DNA of 51,048 bases from Guillardia theta CCMP2712 (lineage: Eukaryota; Cryptophyceae; Pyrenomonadales; Geminigeraceae), in assembly GCF_000315625.1 (NCBI RefSeq), contig NW_005434669.1, forward strand, positions 270,931 through 321,978, written 5' to 3'. The notes below the pieces were generated by a model, which worked only from the letters and a program-made list of their open reading frames with translations, had not been told where the DNA came from and did no database searches. This document shows, one piece after another, positions 20,622 to 30,822 of this stretch. Every line of letters starts with the position of its first letter. The stretch's first letter is position 1. The position numbers were made by a program, and so were the translations under genes.

Positions 20622-22838
20622 TCACTTCAAGCGAAGTCTTCTGACCCCGAGACGCGCGACATTGAAGCTGAAAGCGACATCCGGAGGGATTGAGTCGGAG
20701 CCGGTCTGAAATCGTTGTACGAATAGTACGTGGGTTTCAGGTAGGACGCGCTTGAGGAGCTGTAATACAAGCTTGAGCTCGAGCTCTGTCAAAATGTCAC
20801 TGGAATCACAACGCTCTGACTCGCTGACCGTGACTTCCGGGAGTTTGGGAGGTGAAACTTGGAACGCGTGGATGTGCGCAGGATCCAAGGCCATGCTGGA
20901 GAAGAAGGAAGAATGAACCATGTCAAGAGATGGGATGATGTCGTTGAGCTGCTGGATCTGAATCTCCTGAGCCTGAAAGAGCATGAGAACAATCATCTCC
21001 ACACATGCCGTCGACCTTGATTGCTTCCTTGATCGCCACGTGACCCTGATGCAGCCGTTGCCTCAAGAACACATGATGATCGGACTCCATGTCTGTACTC
21101 TCTTGCACCAGGGACGATAGCTTGTCATTGGCATCTCTCAGCCTGTGCTCGATCTCCATCACCGCGTTCCTCTCATCTTGGAACTCCTGTCATAAGGAAG
21201 AGTAAGCCGGGAGTGTTTCAGTGTCGCAACGTTGCCTTTTCCAGTTGTCTTTTCTTGTTGTCCAGAGCATTGAGCTCTACCACACTTCTTTGATGCAGAT
21301 CATCGAAGATGGCACTTCTTTCAACATCTTGCTTTTGAAGCCTCTCATTTTCTCGCTGCGCTGAACATCAAAAGCTTTGAATCCATGAAGTCGTTTGCTA
21401 CCTTCATGCGATTGTAGTGTTCAATGATCTCGTCCCTAGTGCTCTCAGCCTCCCTTGATCGTTCTCTGCTCCGTTCCAACATCGTTTCAAACCTCGCCAT
21501 ATCCTCTCGTCTGGCATTCAGTTCTGCTTCCAGGTTTGCAGTTCGTGCATCATGTTGAAAATTCTCCAGCTGCAAACGAGAGTCAGCACATTGTCGCACA
21601 TCAAGAACCATTCATGCAACCTTTGAGGAAAGCATCTCGATCTCCTGTCGAAGGTAGGATATCTCTCTCTCGTACTTGGAGAAGTCAACTTGAACCCTCT
21701 TCTTCGGCGGGGGACTGCAACATCGCAAGGAGTCAGTTGCAGAACTCAACACCAACCATACGACACCTGTGTGGATTTCCACGGAGCAACTCGACCTCGT
21801 AGATGTAATCAGACTCTACCTGTCTGTCCCCTTCATAAGCTCCTTTTCTGCGGAAACCAAGGAGAACTTTGGTTCCAGGTTGGCCTGAATTATCCAGTCA
21901 GACTGAGCAAGGGCTGCCATTGAAGGAGCAACCCAGAACTCTCTCTCGAACGTCTTCGAGAGGTGTCTCAAAGTCAACCATGAAGTCATCGACCCGAAGG
22001 AGCTGTGACAGGCATTCACAACTCCCATTCGAGCAAGCAAGCATGCATGCGCTCTACCTCATCATAGATTGCAATCCGTCCATCCAGCGCTGATGAGCTG
22101 TGGGAAGGCAACGGATCAACCGAGCATCGCACGACAGCTTCCTCACCTGTTGGGCAGCAGGTTTGCGACATAGATCCAACCACTGGATTCTTGTTGAAAG
22201 AAGATCCCTGATTACATCGGCAACCGCATTTAAGGACACAAGACAAGAACATGAAGTAATGATCACCTACGCCCGACCGCTTCTGACCAGTTCTGGCATC
22301 CACTACGTTGAGATCTTTGTCCAGAGGCTCACCCACAGTTTGCAATCGAGCATACTGATTGGTAGTAACAGTCAGTTAGTGAAACCGTCCCACCCAACGT
22401 CCCTCCTGTGCAGTACATTCACTCCACCTGTCCATCATGCGTGATCGTAATCGGTCCTGACGCGTTCCCCAAAGGAGACTTGGACCTCCTGAGGGCCGGA
22501 GATAGACTTCTCTGTAGGATCTAGTCAGAGAATCCCCCCTCCCTCCCTCCCTCCCTCCCTCCCTCCCTTACCACACGAGGAGATTGTGATCTCTCTTTCT
22601 TCCTGCCCGGCGAGGGTGCTGAGGCTCTGCCAGGCCTTGCAGGAGATGGGGATACGGGCCTATGGCTGAAAGGGACGGTGACAGTGGTAGGAAACAGCAC
22701 AGGACTCGAGTGCTGGGGCGGGAGAACAGGAGGAGGAAGCACGGCTCCCTCGAAGGGGACCATCTGAGGGGAGAGACGGTAGCCGGAGGGCGACAGGTGC
22801 GCGGAGTCGACGGGAAGCATGTAAGGAGGCGAAGCCAT
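20622..22838 (-). CDS. Coiled-coil protein with Pro-rich N-terminus, unknown function, multi-exon
   Basis: No family recognised. From ATG 22838 the N-terminus is Pro/Ser-rich (SPSGYRLSP, VLPPPVLPPQH, RPVSPSPARPGR). Short exons follow: REVYLRPSGGPSLLWGTR near 22505, TVGEPLDKDLNVVDARTGQ near 22320, QLLRVDDFMVDFETPLEDV near 22000, VESDYIYEVELLRGNPH near 21815. Then a coiled-coil region over about 21710-20980 with heptads such as YEREISYLRQEIEMLSSK, ANLEAELNARREDMARF, ERLQKQDVERSAIFDDL and MEIEHRLRDANDKLSSL. The C-terminal part (ELELKLVLQLLKRVLPE) ends at 20622. The composition suggests a cytoskeletal, centrosomal or axonemal scaffold; that is inference only. Exon ends are approximate. Confidence 0.6.
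22530..22568. repeat. (CCCT)n tetranucleotide repeat in first intron of the coiled-coil gene
   Basis: About nine CCCT copies on the + strand, next to the donor of the first exon (GTAAGGG on the minus strand). Confidence 0.85.
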
Positions 22839-23826
22839 ACCGCGGCTGAACAAGTCAGGCCAATCCCCTAGTGTCCCTATTTCGAAGGGGTGGGGTAGTG
22901 AAAGTTTGAGTCATCCTCCCAGGAGGGACGCCGGGTGGGATTTATGAGACCACGGGTCCATTGCCCTATCCAAATAGGGGTGATCATTTTCAAGGGCCGC
23001 GGCCAGTACCGGTACCCGGAGGGGTGGGGTAGTCATTCCGGGAAGGGAGCCGGCAGGATCGAAAGCAGGTGGTCTCTTGAAACTGCCGCCAGGCCAGCAG
23101 GATGAGAAGGGTGGGGTACTTCAGCAGTCAGATGGAGGGGTGAAGATTGACTTCAGACCGGACTGATCGGATTTTCAATGACTCGGGCGGCGCCGGGCCG
23201 ACACAACGGAACGTAACTGAATTGTAACGGTGAATGGACGACGAAGAGACACGGCGAGGTGACAGGCATCATGGCTAAGAACATGCACCAGAGGTAAGAG
23301 ATGCGATGGAGGAGAGGAAGCGATGGAAGCGGAGGGGGAGGAGGCGGAAGAGGGAGCAGAGAGAGGAGAGGAGGAGAGGGAGCAGAGGGAGGAGGGGGAG
23401 GACGAGACGGGACGGGACAGGACGGTAGGAAATGTACAAGGAGGGGGAGGAGGTGAATAAGTCAAGAGCAGAAGCAAGAGTGTAGTATGAATCAGTGAGG
23501 GAAGAGGGGAAGTCGAACGGGTTGGGATATGAATCAAAGAAATTCCTATGGTCCATTGCATCGCAACCTTGTATGATGTAGGGGAAGCAGTTGATGTATT
23601 CCTATTTGCACTCGGGGGTGTTTATTTGTCACTAGAGACATCAGAATAGTGGGCGCAGATTGAGATGGAAAACAATGAATTGGAAGATTAAAAGTTAGAG
23701 TATTGGACATGATGCGATAGACATGATGAGATAGGCACACGATGTTGAAGATCGAGTTGTTTCGCGTGATGGGAGATGTTCCATTGCAAGATGGGCTCCA
23801 AAGAGCTGCTATGATCAGCAATTGAT
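22839..23826. promoter_or_regulatory. Head-to-head intergenic region with GGGGTGGGGTA tracts
   Basis: Between divergent starts at 22838 and 23827. 22870-23120 has three GGGGTGGGGTA words alternating with GC-rich stretches (GGCCGCGGCC, TACCGGTACC). 23310-23460 is a GGAGGA purine-rich tract. 23560-23820 is ordinary sequence without a supported gene. Confidence 0.5.
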
Positions 23827-24941
23827 ATGTCAACCATACTTATTCGTCGTGACAGACTTGCCGGGCCTGCATTGATTGTCGCCCTTGGCCTTTGCGTGGT
23901 GGTTGGGATCTTGGTCACCTTTGGACCTACTGCGGCTCCTTCGGAGCTCCTTTCCCAAGCGCGTCACAACCACAAGATGCACAGGATGCACAAGAACGGA
24001 CTTGGTCTCAAGCACAATGACTTGGCTTTGTTGGAGGACGCCATGCACCAGCAGGCGAAGGAAAAGCATCGCGCTTGCATCAAGGAGTGCGAGGATTCTG
24101 CTTGCAGGCACAAGTGCCACACTGCTCTCTCCCTCCACGCCGCCTCTGCGCACCACAACGTGACGGTTGTTGAGGTCGTGCCTGATGACTGACATGCCGC
24201 AACAGCACAAGTCTGCCAGCCTCCACTTGAAGAAGGCAGACCTCAAGCTCCTCCAGGATGCGCAGCAGGCCAGGCACGAGGATGAAGTGAAGCACTGCGA
24301 GAAGTGCATCACCAGCGAGTGCAAGGCCAGCTGCAAGCAGACTCTCCGCAGCCTCAAGGCCCAACCCCATGCTGCCAAGCATCAGGTCAATCTGGGACTC
24401 AAGGCTGACGACATGGCGCTGTTGAAGGTCCGGCTTGCGAATCCTGACGGGATGTACTCACTGTTGCATTAGGATGCGCAGAAGAGGCAGGCCAAGGAAG
24501 AAGCCAAGCACATGTACATGCAGGTGCGATCTTACAAAGTTTTGGAGATGAATTGGATGCTCCTGATCTGCTTGGAATTCACATGAGGTGGCAGAACTCC
24601 GACCGCAAGGCGCTCAAGTCCAAGAGAAGCTCATTGAACGCTATCGACGAGGTCAACCATCAGGTAACTCTACTGCTCGAGTGATGAGTCCTGAATGCTC
24701 AAAGCCTGGGGATGATGGCAACGGCGATTGGGCGCCGGGCATGAGAAGCTCTGCCATGCAGGTGAGGGACTATAGAAAACAACTTTTGCGTCGTGGTGAA
24801 GTGTCTGTCGCAGCAACTCAAGCAGGAGCAGAGGGATGCAGCCAAGGTTAATGCATTTTCCCGCTCGTCTCGACGCTGACTTGATGCCAGACTGCCAAGT
24901 TTGCCTATGACACGGACAACGACGACTCTTGGTCCAACTAA
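23827..24941 (+). CDS. Membrane-anchored Cys-motif repeat protein A, 7 exons
   Basis: Unknown function. Exons 23827-24159, 24206-24427, 24473-24523, 24595-24663, 24705-24761, 24814-24846, 24891-24941 sum to 816 nt (271 aa), all phase 0; most introns are 41-52 nt, the two longest 71 and 81. A short basic N-terminus (ILIRRDR) is followed by one TM helix at residues 11-33, giving a signal anchor. The lumenal or extracellular part has an imperfect repeat: a helix like LGLKHNDLALLEDAMHQQAK, then H-x2-C-x3-C-x4-C-x3-C (HRACIKECEDSACRHKC). Copy 2 (LHLKKADLKLLQDAQQA) ends CEKCITSECKASC. Copy 3 (LGLKADDMALLK, DAQKRQAKEEAKH) lacks cysteines. The C-terminus is hydrophilic and ends DTDNDDSWSN. Clearly related to the Cys protein at 38337-39600. 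The first splice could instead use 24174/24206. Confidence 0.75.
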
Positions 24942-25136
24942 ACAGCCGTTGAGAGACGAGAGAAAGTCTGGGTAGAGTCATTCGAAACTAAGAATGTCAT
25001 GTGGAACTAGCAGATCTTTTCGATTTCATCATCTTATTTCACTGCATGCTTGCAACGCCTCCCTCTACGTCTTCCCGATGTAGTCAGGCTCTCATAAAGT
25101 TGAAGAGACGGCGATGACCATCAACCATGATGCCAT

Positions 25137-27047
25137 TCATCCTGCAATGAAAGCTGTGTGCAAGTAGCCGCATGCCACAGACTTGACGCTGCTGAGAGAT
25201 TCAACGATGGTTGGCTCGACCTAAAGCAGGAATTCAATGAACATGGTCACGGTATAAATGAGAGGTTCTACCAGCCAGGAGGACGTGGTTGGATGTCCCA
25301 AAACGTGGTTGGTCCCGACGAACGCAAAGCCCTCCATCATAACCTTGTTCCTGCCCCAAGTATAGACCTTGCCTTCTTCGGTGATTGCTGCGGAGTAGCT
25401 GTTCCCAGCAAAAACTTGCTGTTTAGAAGCAGCATGAGCAAGCGAGTGCGAAGGGAGGAGGAAGACCTTCACACGGTGGGAGGGATCAGCTGGTGCAGAG
25501 AGCAGATTCAAACGGTGAGGCGTGTGGTAGCTGAATCCAGCAGCACCCCAAACATAGACAACTGCGTCTTCTGTGACAGCGACACAATGCTGATGACCGA
25601 GGTGAATAAAAGCAGAAGGAGAGAATGTTTCAACTCTACAACCTGATGTCCGCATCCAATGTGCAGCACTGAAGAGCCTTTGAAGCATTCATCTCTATCC
25701 AAGCTTGTAGGGCTGCACTCAACAGGAATCAATGTGAGGAAACGAAAAAGGAGAGATTGCGCATACGAAGATTCTTGAGCAAAGACGCTCATTCCCTCTA
25801 ATCCCAACTCACCAACCTGAACATGTAAGCATCATTGACTTCCTCCTGAACCATTGGAACAAAACCTTATTCTTTCCCCAAGTGTACAAGGTTCCATCCA
25901 ACCCAATAGCTGCTGTGAAATTTTCGCCGCATTCTATCCATTTCATCTTCTGCTAATAAAAGTCTTATGTCTTGCACAGTCTGAGCTGCCATGGTCTCAC
26001 TGGAGATTCAGAGATCGGCTCCGGTTGCAAGAAATCTGTGTTGTTGCCGTGTCCGAGCCTGCCTTGCTCACCCTAATGGCATGTCACAGTAAGCCTTACG
26101 AAAGTGCAGCAAAGTCGCATACATGACCCCAGGTGAACATGGTTCCATCTTGACTGAGCGCTACACTGTGCTTAGCTCCACAGGAAATGTTGGTGATTTT
26201 TTCGCCGTTCAAACGCTGCACTCTTGTCATCCACCCTTACGACTGCCTGCCTCTTATCTTTTACTTCGATTCGTTTCGGCACTGGCAGGGAAGCTTTGTC
26301 TCCATGGCCCAGTGCACCAACTCCCGCACCGGGGGTACCTGATCCACCCCATCCCCAGGAGTAGACCTGTACAACGTGTCAGGCCAAGTTGCACTCACTT
26401 ATTGAGATTCCACCCACCTCGCCGATGTCAGAGAGGGCAAGGACGTGATATTGTCCTGTATGATTGTCAATTGTTAAAGTCAACAAAATCTTTAGCGATC
26501 ACCTGCAGCAATCTTGACGATCTTGATCCCATCGAGCCCATGCACAATGGTTGGTTCTGAGAACGCCGCGGAAACACAATGATTTCAGAGGCCGGGAGCA
26601 GATTAATGAGACTCGTCGATCCTACCATATGAAGACGACCCAGCATTAGGATTACCGAGTTCTCCATTCTTGTTGTCGCCCATTGAGTAGACTTTTCCTG
26701 GATGTATCAAGTCATTGCTGGCCGAGTTTGTTGCAGTGCCAGGTTGCACCCGATTCTGTGACGAACACTGTGAACTTCTTGCCGCAGGAGACATCAATCA
26801 CAGGTTCTGGTATCGGGATTTCTGTTGGTTGCTTAACATTGTGTCAAAATGACATACTTATGAGTGGCTCTTTTCATGTACTCACCTTGGCCTTGACCAC
26901 GTCCTTTCCCAGTCCCAACGCACCGGAATTGGACCAGCCAGACACAAACAGCTTCCCGGCTTTGTTCTGCATGCTAGAAAACTGACGGATTCCAGCTGCT
27001 GATATACCACCACGCACAAAGTGCGGGGTAGGAAGACGACGTTGCAT
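25137..27047 (-). CDS. RCC1-repeat protein, RCC1L-like (probably mitochondrial), multi-exon
   Basis: A seven-bladed propeller of RCC1 repeats is predicted. ATG 27047 opens a basic, Arg-rich leader (MQRRLPTPHFVRGG, IRQFSS) that looks like a mitochondrial presequence, followed directly by blade 1 KLFVSGWSNSGALGLGKD, which resembles animal RCC1L. Later exons: IDVSCGKKFTVFVTESG near 26800, KVYSMGDNKNGELGNPN near 26690-26640, HLGHQHCVAVTEDAVVYVW near 25600, NSYSAAITEEGKVYTWGRN near 25390, and a final VKSVACGYLHTAFIAG ending at 25137. Animal RCC1L acts in mitochondrial ribosome and GTPase control; the role here is inferred. Middle exons (26550-25850) were only partly traced. It converges on Cys protein A with 195 nt between stops. 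Confidence 0.8.
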
Positions 27048-27319
27048 ACATGAGGCGCGTGCCGCCTTCACCCTGCAAACCACAAATGGGATTTGCACAT
27101 TCGTAGCGTTGGAATGCTGGAGGATGAAGGAGTTTGGTACGGAGGGGGGGTGTCCATGAGAGACCGAGCTGTAGTTGCACGTGTTGTTGTGATGGGTAGG
27201 AGGAGAGGGAGCGGCGCATATCGCCATCTTCCTTCGCCCGAACGCTCGCCATGCCAGCTGCATTGTCGAGGGTCGCAATATACGACCGACACCTTCATCA
27301 CCCTCATACCCAGTGAACT

Positions 27320-27700
27320 CGCCGAGTCGGACTGACCGTCTGACGGCCCGGGAGCACTGACGGAGCACTGACGGAGTCCGATCGCTGAGACGGCCGGCCG
27401 GGCCCGCCAGGTCCCGGCGCGCCGTCAGTGACGCGAAGCTTTTACTCAAATTTAAGCTAAAAATTAACCGTACTCAAAAAATAGCTTTTACACAAAATTG
27501 ACGGAAGTAACGGCGGGCTAAATGAAACTTTGAAGCTTCGCCTTACGGGCCGGCCCGGCCGGCCCGGCGGCGGCCGCGTGTCGCAGTAGTACCTACTTAA
27601 AACATTGAGTGTACTAGTTTTAACTTAACTTTGAATGTACTAGTTTTAACTTAACTTTGAATGTACTAGTTTTAACTTAACTTTGAGTGTACTAAGGACA
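27320..27700. promoter_or_regulatory. GC island plus tandem TTAACTTAACTTTGA elements upstream of RCC1L
   Basis: 27330-27420 and 27540-27590 are GC islands (CCGGCCGGGCCCG, GGCCGGCCCGGCCGG). Between them lies an AT-rich stretch with ACTCAAATTTAAGC and GTACTCAAAAAATAG. 27611-27690 holds three tandem copies of a unit of about 26 bp containing TTTTAACTTAACTTTGA with GTACTAG between copies. The position fits a promoter or a degenerate repeat element. Nothing else is seen up to 27900. Confidence 0.6.
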
Positions 27701-27900
27701 ATGAGGCAGGTCGTACGCCGGTCGGAACTGGCCTTTTACTCAACTCGCAATATTTGATATTAAAATGTAGGCGCATGAAGCTGACAGGAGATGAAGTTCA
27801 TATGACATGTTTTCAATTCAGATCTCACAAACGCGATGCAACCCTTTGGTTAGTAGGGTTTATTAATCAACATGCACTGCAAGCAGTCAACCGATACTAC

Positions 27901-28425
27901 CTAGATGCTCACATTGTTCTTAAGAAAATACTTCTGCGCATGAGATCTGACTTGCAACTCTGTTCTTGTCCCGACCATGCAGGCGATTGCCTGTGCTATT
28001 CCTGGGCCAAGCCCGACAAACACTCTTCCATCCGCTCCTCGGGATAGCCCGGCATAAGGACAGTAAAGGTTCAGACCCTCCAAGAAACGCTCATGCTCGT
28101 CCTTGCTCCAACGCTTCTGCGTAGTCCCCTGAATCTTGGGTTGACGCTTTTTGCCGACCTTGCTTGGCTTGTTCGCAAATTTCTTCTCAGGCATTGACAC
28201 GACAGAACTAACTTCATCGCTGTCATCGCTTCCTCGCTCTGAAGCCGGATGCGAGGCATCCTTTTCGTTCAGCTGTTCACCTTCACACCAGAGAAGGTGA
28301 TCAAGCCCGCATTCTTGCTCGCACGAGAAGTAATGGTCCACGAGAGCTTTTGCTATTTGTGCGTCCTCGAAGGCAGGGTGAACGTCATGGGGAAAGAGAG
28401 AAGCGATGGCATCATCGACGAGCAT
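27901..28425 (-). CDS. SHAQKYF-type single-repeat Myb transcription factor
   Basis: A 174-aa single-exon protein. The N-terminal two thirds are acidic and Ser-rich with a Lys-rich basic patch (KKFANKPSKVGKKRQPK). The C-terminal Myb repeat begins RWSKDEHERFLEGLNLY and ends TRTELQVRSHAQKYFLK, the hallmark of CCA1/LHY/DIVARICATA-type factors that bind GATA-like or evening elements in plants. Helix 2 is unusual: about 15 extra residues (GLSRGADGRVFVGLGPG region) separate helix 1 from IAQAIACMVGTRT, and the usual central Trp is absent. The protein ends five residues after the SHAQKYF helix. ATG 28425 is used; no better upstream start is seen. Probably nuclear. Confidence 0.85.
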   Translation of the reverse strand: MLVDDAIASLFPHDVHPAFEDAQIAKALVDHYFSCEQECGLDHLLWCEGEQLNEKDASHPASERGSDDSDEVSSVVSMPEKKFANKPSKVGKKRQPKIQGTTQKRWSKDEHERFLEGLNLYCPYAGLSRGADGRVFVGLGPGIAQAIACMVGTRTELQVRSHAQKYFLKNNVSI

Positions 28426-29199
28426 TTGCGCTGGTCACAAGAGCAGGATCTATTGACGACGAAAGGTATGACGTGCTGAGAAACTGCAGCAGGAGAAGAT
28501 GAACAGGTGGGAGGAGTGGGAGGAGTAGGAGGAGCAGGAGGAGCGGGAGGAACCGGAGAACGAGGAGAAGACTGCAGAGGTGAGGAGGGGAGGGAGGTGT
28601 CGGTAATAAATAGGGGAAACCGGGGAACAACGGAACTCAAGCGATGCGAAGAGATGCACCGCCAAAATCAGTATGTTTGGCGAACTTTTCTTAGCCGTAT
28701 CCGATGCGAAGAAGTATGTTTTCAATACTAGTCAGTCATCAAATCACGTTACCATGCCGTTTTCTGCCGAGGCCGATGCGAAAAAGACTATTTTCACTAC
28801 TAGTCAATCATCAATCACGCCGCCAGATTTACACCATGGCATGATGTCAATAGCTCCGAAACTCCGGCCGAGTCATCTTGCTAGTAAAGCCATCGGCAGA
28901 CCTATTGATTTCAAGTGTTGATACACTTATTTGAAAGTTAAGTTAAAATTAGTATGAGGATAATCAGATACTACCAAAAATATCAAAGCTGCTGAAAGAT
29001 GGACCTCGTGATATGAAAGTGACCAGATCCGTTGATTTTTTTTAGGAGCCTTACGTCCAGTCTGCCTCAGAAGAAGTACCTATTGGGATTCAAGGGCAGC
29101 AAAATTCGCTTAGCAAAGCCATATCATGGGGCGGGCCTGCGATCAGTTGGGGGCGCATGCTGGCTGCCCGCGAATAGAACCCTCTGAAGTGTGGTGCGC
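28426..29199. promoter_or_regulatory. Head-to-head intergenic region of Myb and DUF1295 genes
   Basis: 28500-28590 is a GGAGGA-rich tract. A pair of similar words (ATGCGAAGAAGTATGTTTTC near 28704 and GATGCGAAAAAGACTATTTTC-like near 28775), each followed by ACTAGTCA-TCA, forms an imperfect direct repeat about 70 bp apart. 28925-28960 carries the reverse complement of the TTAACTTAACTTTGA word. No gene is supported. Confidence 0.5.
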
Positions 29200-30698
29200 A
29201 TGGCGAGCAGGGACGTCATGAACCTCATGCTCATGCTCACTGCCGGCTTGCCCTCCATCATCTCCGTCTACCTTGTCCCGCACTCACTGTGCTCTCCTGC
29301 TCCTGCTGAGGGCTGGCTGAAGGACGCATGCGAGCTGGCCTTGGGGAGCCCGATCGTCTTCGTCAACGTCCTCTTCTTCGTCAACGTCTCAGTTGGCTTC
29401 TGGATCATCGGGCTGGTGCAAGGGAATTTCTGGCTGATCGACCCTTACTGGACCTTCATACCTCCCCTCATTGGCCACTTCTACCTCAGCCATCCCCTCG
29501 CGGTCCATCCTTCCACTGCTAGGGGGATGGTGGCCATGGCGCTTGTTTGGATATGGAGCATCCGGCTCACTCACAACTATGTGAAATCATTTTCCTCTCC
29601 TTGTTTAGAAAGTGACGCCCCGCCCCAGTTCCGAAGAGAAGGATGGAGGTGTGGGGCGAGGGAAGACTGGCGATATACCAAGATGGCTAAGGAGCATCCT
29701 TCAGCATGGTGGGCTGTGCCATGCAGATGTAGCAACAGCACCTGACATGTTCTTTCAGGTGGATCTTAAGCTTCTTTGCCGTGGGTCTGGCTCAGCAGCC
29801 GATGCTAGTTGGTAGCGCAGGCATGTCAGCTTCCTTGGCATGACACGGGAGTTTGTAGGAATTTCGCTCCCTCTTTACTCCACTGCGTTCTCAAACAAGG
29901 TGTAGCACAGCGGTTTGAGCGATGATGGGCTGCTGACCACTCCGTTCTTTCTGTGTTGAATCGCCTCCTCCATCCCTGGACCTTGAAGCAATGGAATCTG
30001 ATAGATTCTATCGCCACCATGTTGTGTTTGAAAGGGATTCTGATTGCATTCGTTGCCGACAATCAGTTGTACAGGTCTACATGTCGGAGATTATTTCTTC
30101 TGTCCCCTCAAATGATTTGATAGATATATGAAATCCAACGAAGATCGAGAAGCGAAGGGACAGAAGAAGGTTGTGAGAGAAGAGGAGAGGCGAGGAGAGG
30201 AGAGGAGACTAACGGGAGGAGAGAGGAGGAGAGGAGACAAGGTTGATCTTTGCTGATCCTGGTGAGCAGCAGGAGCTGCTTGATGCGGGGTTGTGGGGTT
30301 TGAGTCGACATCCCAACTACTTCGGAGAGATCATGTGGTGGACGTCTTTTGCTCTGTTCTCAGTCAAGTGAGCATCAAGACTTACTATCCTCTCTCGATG
30401 AGCTGACATTGCCTCGTTTCTTCTGCTCTCGTTTCCCTCCCTTTGCCTCCCAGTGTTGGTGAGTGGCAAATGGTCGGAGGAACGGTTTTCAACACGTTGG
30501 TTCTTGTCTATGTGTCGATGATGACGGAAGAAAGAATGCTGAAAGGTCTTTTTGGCATGCTGTTGATGAATGCGAAGTAGGGTGATGTGCATTGCAGGAT
30601 GGACTGAAGAGAGGGCAAAGCGATACCGAAGGTACATCTCAGAGACGCCATGCATAATTCCCAACATCTTCAAACTTTGGTCGAAGCCCAAGAAGTGA
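29200..30698 (+). CDS. DUF1295 / steroid 5-alpha-reductase-like integral membrane protein, multi-exon
   Basis: A multi-TM ER- or plastid-type membrane enzyme of the DUF1295 family, related to steroid 5-alpha reductases and isoprenylcysteine methyltransferases. Landmarks in order: VQGNFWLIDPYWTFIPPLIG, WIWSIRLTHNY, REGWRCGAREDWRYTKMA, WILSFFAVGLAQQPMLV, ISLPLYSTAFSNK, ELLDAGLWGLSRHPNYFGEI (the family's SRHPNYFGE signature), VYVSMMTEERMLK and the C-terminal ERAKRYRRYISETPCIIP, with the stop at 30698. Exon 1 begins at ATG 29200 (upstream in-frame codons are GTG). At least five introns, one of 47 nt at 29812-29858. Substrate unknown; relatives may reduce double bonds with NADPH. The gene converges on the hydrolase with 124 nt between stops. 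Confidence 0.88.
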
Positions 30699-30822
30699 TG
30701 TTTCCTGTCTCTTCGTGTACATGGTGTATTGATGATGTGACAAATATGTCGAGTGTGTCTTTTCTGTGAAAGTTATCCAATCCAAACTTGCATCGCGCGT
30801 GAGTTTCTCGTTTCGTCGTTCA

